From Hyphomicrobiales bacterium (GTDB taxonomy: Bacteria; Pseudomonadota; Alphaproteobacteria; Rhizobiales; Ancalomicrobiaceae): 64,000 nucleotides of DNA. Position numbers and translations under genes: made by a program. How positions within the stretch are numbered: position 1 is the first letter of the stretch; every line of letters starts with the position of its first letter. Under the pieces are notes generated by a model, which saw only the letters and a program-made list of their open reading frames with translations, ran no database searches and was not told the DNA's origin. The stretch is taken from NCBI GenBank assembly GCA_021286855.1, contig JAJTBO010000002.1, forward strand, positions 414,329 through 478,328, in the 5' to 3' direction. Positions 61,412-64,000 of the stretch are shown piece by piece.

Positions 61412-61777
61412 TCAGATCGTCTGTAGGCCGGCGAGGCGACGAAGCAAGGTGCTGCCGATCTTGGCGAACGGGCAAAGCACGCGGGTGGCTGTAGCCTTCA
61501 CGAGGAGGGTCACCAGGAGGACCGGGGCAGCCGTGAGCAACCACCGCAGGCGAGCGGTGCGGGTCGTAACGACGGACCCGTGAGGGGGAGCAACGAAGAC
61601 GAAGAAGTCTCCGATGAAGACGGCGAGGCCGATGAAGTCGTCACTCTCACCCCATCCGCTGAGATCGGTGCAGGCGTCGAAGAAGTGGCGAGGGCTGTAA
61701 CTGAAGTAGTCATGTCGACCGATCATTCCGTCACCCACGCCTGTGATTTCGATGCTGCTACCGTCGATGAAGGACAT
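61412..61777 (-). CDS. hypothetical small membrane protein
   Basis: A 121-residue frame, not recognised. GGGAG is placed eight bases before its ATG, and a hydrophobic stretch (RWLLTAAPVLLVTLLVKATA) lies near residues 75-95. It fits tightly between two Rha-type genes (13 and 34 bases apart) on the same strand, as in a phage operon. The coding potential is otherwise uncertain. Confidence 0.42.
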   Translation of the reverse strand: MSFIDGSSIEITGVGDGMIGRHDYFSYSPRHFFDACTDLSGWGESDDFIGLAVFIGDFFVFVAPPHGSVVTTRTARLRWLLTAAPVLLVTLLVKATATRVLCPFAKIGSTLLRRLAGLQTI

Positions 61778-61811
61778 TCGATTTCTCCCATCCGATGAGG
61801 TCTTTCCCGAA

Positions 61812-62441
61812 TCACTCTTTGAATGCGAGTGAGCGGGCCGCTCTCTTGTCCTCGAGACGGGTGTTCTGTGTCCAATCGGTATTTCGAATCGAAGAGGTGG
61901 GATCGATTCGTCTTGACGATGGGAAGAGCGGCGGTGGGAGGAGATCCCGGATGCTCACGCCGTTCTCGGCCTTGAAGGTGCGATCGACGAGGGCAGCCTT
62001 CGGTTCGGCGATGGTGAGCCGTTCGCCCTGCTCCTCGATGAGCTTCGCCTGATCGGCAGCCAGCTGGAGGGCCTGGGCGAAGGACTGAGGGACAGCGTAG
62101 GGGGCCGGGAGAGCAGCGGCAGGGGCAGCGTAGGCAGCCTCTTCAAGCTCCATCCACCGGGTCACCACCTTCGCCCGCAGCGGGATCGAGTAGCCGGTCA
62201 CCAGGGTGAACACATGGTGCTTCGGGAGATTGAAGCAGGGCGAGGAGATCGGCCGCCCGCCCTTCGGATTGGGGCGTTCGATCGTCCCTCCAAAATTGGA
62301 TGCACGCTCACCGAGGGCTTCCAGAACCATGCGAATGTCACGCATGACGTGGAAATGCGTCTTCCCGGTGAGTTCGGCGATCTCCAGGCTGGACATGGTG
62401 GCGGGCGAGGAGGCGGTGAGGGTCTTCGTGAGAGCGTTCAC
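61812..62441 (-). CDS. Rha-family regulator with start of an antirepressor C-terminal domain
   Basis: A 209-residue frame. The Rha domain (SSLEIAELTGKTHFHVMRDIR ... HHVFTLVTGYSIPLRAKVVTRWMELE) is followed by an Ala/Pro linker and LIEEQGERLTIAEPKAALVDR with FKAENGVSIRDL, the opening of a KilAC/ANT-type antirepressor domain. After that the sequence becomes atypical (LLPPPLFPSSRRIDP), so the C-terminal domain is cut short. The start is GTG 62441 or a later ATG at 62396; neither has a good ribosome site. Its opening LTKTL also occurs in the Rha protein at 61093-61398. Confidence 0.58.
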   Translation of the reverse strand: MNALTKTLTASSPATMSSLEIAELTGKTHFHVMRDIRMVLEALGERASNFGGTIERPNPKGGRPISSPCFNLPKHHVFTLVTGYSIPLRAKVVTRWMELEEAAYAAPAAALPAPYAVPQSFAQALQLAADQAKLIEEQGERLTIAEPKAALVDRTFKAENGVSIRDLLPPPLFPSSRRIDPTSSIRNTDWTQNTRLEDKRAARSLAFKE

Positions 62442-62524
62442 CAGGGGAACATTCAGGCGCGCTCACGAGGCGAGGCCCGGTAGTCTCCGTCTTCTGGTCG
62501 GGGTGCGTCTGGTCTTGATCAGAT

Positions 62525-62776
62525 CTAGAGTAGCGCCCGAGATACCAGTACAGCAATTGGAATCATGAGAACGGCAATAGCAAGATTATATTTCCACTCG
62601 CCATTTCGGTGGATATTTTGAAAAAATCCAGCAATTGATGCGTACTCAATGAGGGCAATCAAAGCAAATGCCACGAATAACACTGAGTAAATTGGAAATT
62701 TCAACATAAGAATTACGACTGCAGCAGCGAATATGTATTTGGCTAATCGCCGCTCCGAAGAAGTAGAATGCGCCAT
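62525..62776 (-). CDS. hypothetical two-helix membrane protein
   Basis: An 83-residue protein, not recognised, with two hydrophobic helices (about 15-46, KYIFAAAVVILMLKFPIYSV..., and 63-82, YNLAIAVLMIPIAVLVSRALL). GGAGGA lies eight bases before the ATG at 62776. Its DNA is AT-rich relative to the window, like the acyltransferase. A small membrane protein in a phage-like setting could be a holin-like or exclusion protein, but nothing specific shows this. Confidence 0.5.
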   Translation of the reverse strand: MAHSTSSERRLAKYIFAAAVVILMLKFPIYSVLFVAFALIALIEYASIAGFFQNIHRNGEWKYNLAIAVLMIPIAVLVSRALL

Positions 62777-63208
62777 GACTGTGTGTCCTCCAAATATGCC
62801 GGACGCATCAGGGAATCTATGTAGGATTTTAATTTTAAATTCATCATGCCCGTGAGTTGCCAAGGCGACAAGATCATCAGCGGCAGCGGGTCGTGAGTAG
62901 CGGATGTTTGGTGAAGAAGTCTGAGAGGGCATTCGGATCATAGGGAAGATCGAGATTCCCCCGTGTGCCGCCTCGGATGCTCACTGAGGGGCGTTTTCAG
63001 AAGCAGGCATAAGCCCTTGTCCTCTTCCTCGGTGCCCGTCAGTGGACTCCCCAGCGCCTCGTGGTGTGCCATTGGACCTTGCCCCAGTGTCTGTGACAGC
63101 GAGGGGCGAGAACGTGCCAGGAAATGTGCCACAAGAATGGTCATTGCATTCTGGCAGGCGGTGTGATTCTCTGTCTTAGAACCTAATGGCAGAGATGGAG
63201 CCGCCGTC
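62777..63208. other. gene-free region upstream of the recombinase
   Basis: 432 bases between the divergent membrane protein gene and the recombinase. No supported gene. GTGCCA occurs twice (63113-63118 and 63127-63132) in a stretch that could hold a recombination site or the recombinase promoter; no full res-like array was recognised. Confidence 0.35.
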
Positions 63209-63757
63209 ATGATGCTCGTGGGATACGCCCGGACCTCCACAACGGAACAGGTCGCAGGCATCGATGCCCAGCGCAGGGATCTCACTGCGGCGGGGTGTGA
63301 GAAGCTGTTCGAGGAACAGGTGTCCTCCGTCGCCCCTCGGAAGGAGTTGAACGCCCTCATCGACTTCATCCGGGAGGGTGACGTCGTGGTGGTGACGAAG
63401 CTCGATCGTCTCGCCCGGTCGATGCGGGATCTCATGGAGATCGTCGCAAGGATCGAGGCGAAGGGTGCGAGCCTGCGCATCCTCGCCATGGATCTCGACA
63501 CGGCATCGCCCACGGGCAAGCTGATGATGAACGTGCTGGGATCGGTCGCTCAGTTCGAACGAGAGATGATGCTCGAACGGCAGCGGGAGGGCATCGCCAA
63601 GGCGAAGGCCGAGGGGAAGTACAAGGGACGGAAGCCCACGGCGAGGAACAAGACAGATGAGATCAGGGCACTGAAGGCGCAGGGACTGACTGCGGATGAA
63701 GTCGCCACGAAGGTCGGTGTATCTGTTCGATCTGTGTTCAGGTCATTGTCGAGTTAA
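63209..63757 (+). CDS. serine recombinase / resolvase
   Basis: A 182-residue small serine recombinase. The catalytic Ser10 lies in VGYARTSTTEQ; further active-site arginines are in VTKLDRLARS; the E-helix reads TGKLMMNVLGSVAQFEREMMLERQREG; a C-terminal Hin-type helix-turn-helix (LTADEVATKVGVSVRSVFRSL) binds DNA. It could act as resolvase, invertase or excision enzyme of the mobile region. GATGGAG precedes the ATG at 63209; a second ATG follows at once. No transposase partner is adjacent. Confidence 0.88.
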   Translation: MMLVGYARTSTTEQVAGIDAQRRDLTAAGCEKLFEEQVSSVAPRKELNALIDFIREGDVVVVTKLDRLARSMRDLMEIVARIEAKGASLRILAMDLDTASPTGKLMMNVLGSVAQFEREMMLERQREGIAKAKAEGKYKGRKPTARNKTDEIRALKAQGLTADEVATKVGVSVRSVFRSLSS

Positions 63758-63954
63758 TGACGCTACATGTTGTGTCTATTGTCTTCATAATACCACACAT
63801 ATTGGGGAAGAAGAGCGTATTCTCGTGTTTGCTCTCCCGGCCGAGACTGACTGATGTCTGGTCGAGAGAGCTTCTTTGAGTGTGGATATTGTGACGTTGG
63901 TTCGCTTCCCTGCGTCAGACCCTTTTCGGAATTGCGTCAGGGAACCCGTTCAGG

Positions 63955-64000
63955 TCAGAAGTCGTCGTTTTCGTCGTCGTCCTCCTCACCGAGGTTTTCG
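63955..64000 (-). CDS. possible C-terminal end of an acidic protein (partial)
   Basis: From the window edge on the minus strand the frame reads ENLGEEDDDENDDF and stops at 63955-63957. A short acidic tail is common at the end of DNA-associated proteins, but 15 codons do not allow a family call. Confidence 0.3.
   Translation of the reverse strand, partial: ENLGEEDDDENDDF

Noticed and set aside
62938..63519. 193-codon minus-strand frame over the recombinase
   Set aside because: Mostly antisense to the serine recombinase; no family resemblance.
1..64000. CRISPR arrays, rRNA genes and riboswitches
   Set aside because: No regularly spaced repeats, no rRNA segments and no recognisable aptamer (including no B12 element before ecm) were seen.

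Overview
The window is GC-rich chromosomal DNA from an alphaproteobacterium, most likely of the order Hyphomicrobiales (Rhizobiales). The main clues are the conserved run argH - lptM - DUF4175 - cpdR-like - hpt - zinc-ribbon protein - ftsEX - ydcF - plsC - DUF2125, the ethylmalonyl-CoA pathway pair ecm/ccr, and a GABA operon with a PotABCD-type importer. I cannot name genus or species from the sequence alone.

Layout. 1-10.6 kb: housekeeping block (arginine biosynthesis, LPS-assembly lipoprotein, CpdR-type receiver, purine salvage, divergent from it the FtsEX division complex, phospholipid acyltransferase, pirin). 10.7-15 kb: MerR regulator, then ecm and ccr transcribed away from a shared 403-bp control region. 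15-19.3 kb: YihY membrane protein, a large MscS-type channel translationally coupled to a CAP-domain lipoprotein, tRNA-Val(CAC). 19.5-27.2 kb: acyl-CoA synthetase, L,D-transpeptidase, a stand-alone receiver, GluQ-RS, AlkA, HNH nuclease, DsbB, YqaA, tRNA-Leu(CAA), an unknown membrane protein. 27.4-36.2 kb: gabT-gabD, a divergent LysR regulator and a polyamine/GABA-type ABC importer; the same dyad (TGGTG-N9-CACCA) lies in front of both operons and suggests one regulon. 36.3-43.4 kb: SulP transporter, orphan solute-binding protein, then a formate/nitrite-type channel behind a sigma-54-like promoter and a structured leader, followed by a PP2C-kinase fusion and two Rrf2 regulators, one of which has lost the usual cluster cysteines. 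43.4-49.7 kb: chemoreceptor and a LolD/FtsX/HlyD-type ABC efflux set.

49.8-58.4 kb is a surface-glycan region (FkbM and class I methyltransferases, three GT2, one GT4, one GT11 fucosyltransferase-like enzyme) with mixed orientations and long gene-free gaps. From about 58.9 kb the DNA becomes mosaic: a BRO-N antirepressor fragment, IS630 and IS3 transposase scars, a markedly AT-rich acyltransferase-3 gene (glycan O-acylation type), two Rha-type phage regulators, small unknown genes and a serine recombinase. This looks like a decayed prophage or integrated element that carries a surface-modification gene next to the host glycan cluster.

Starts were chosen by eye from Shine-Dalgarno-like sequence, family length and overlaps. 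Family calls rest on recognised motifs, not on database searches.
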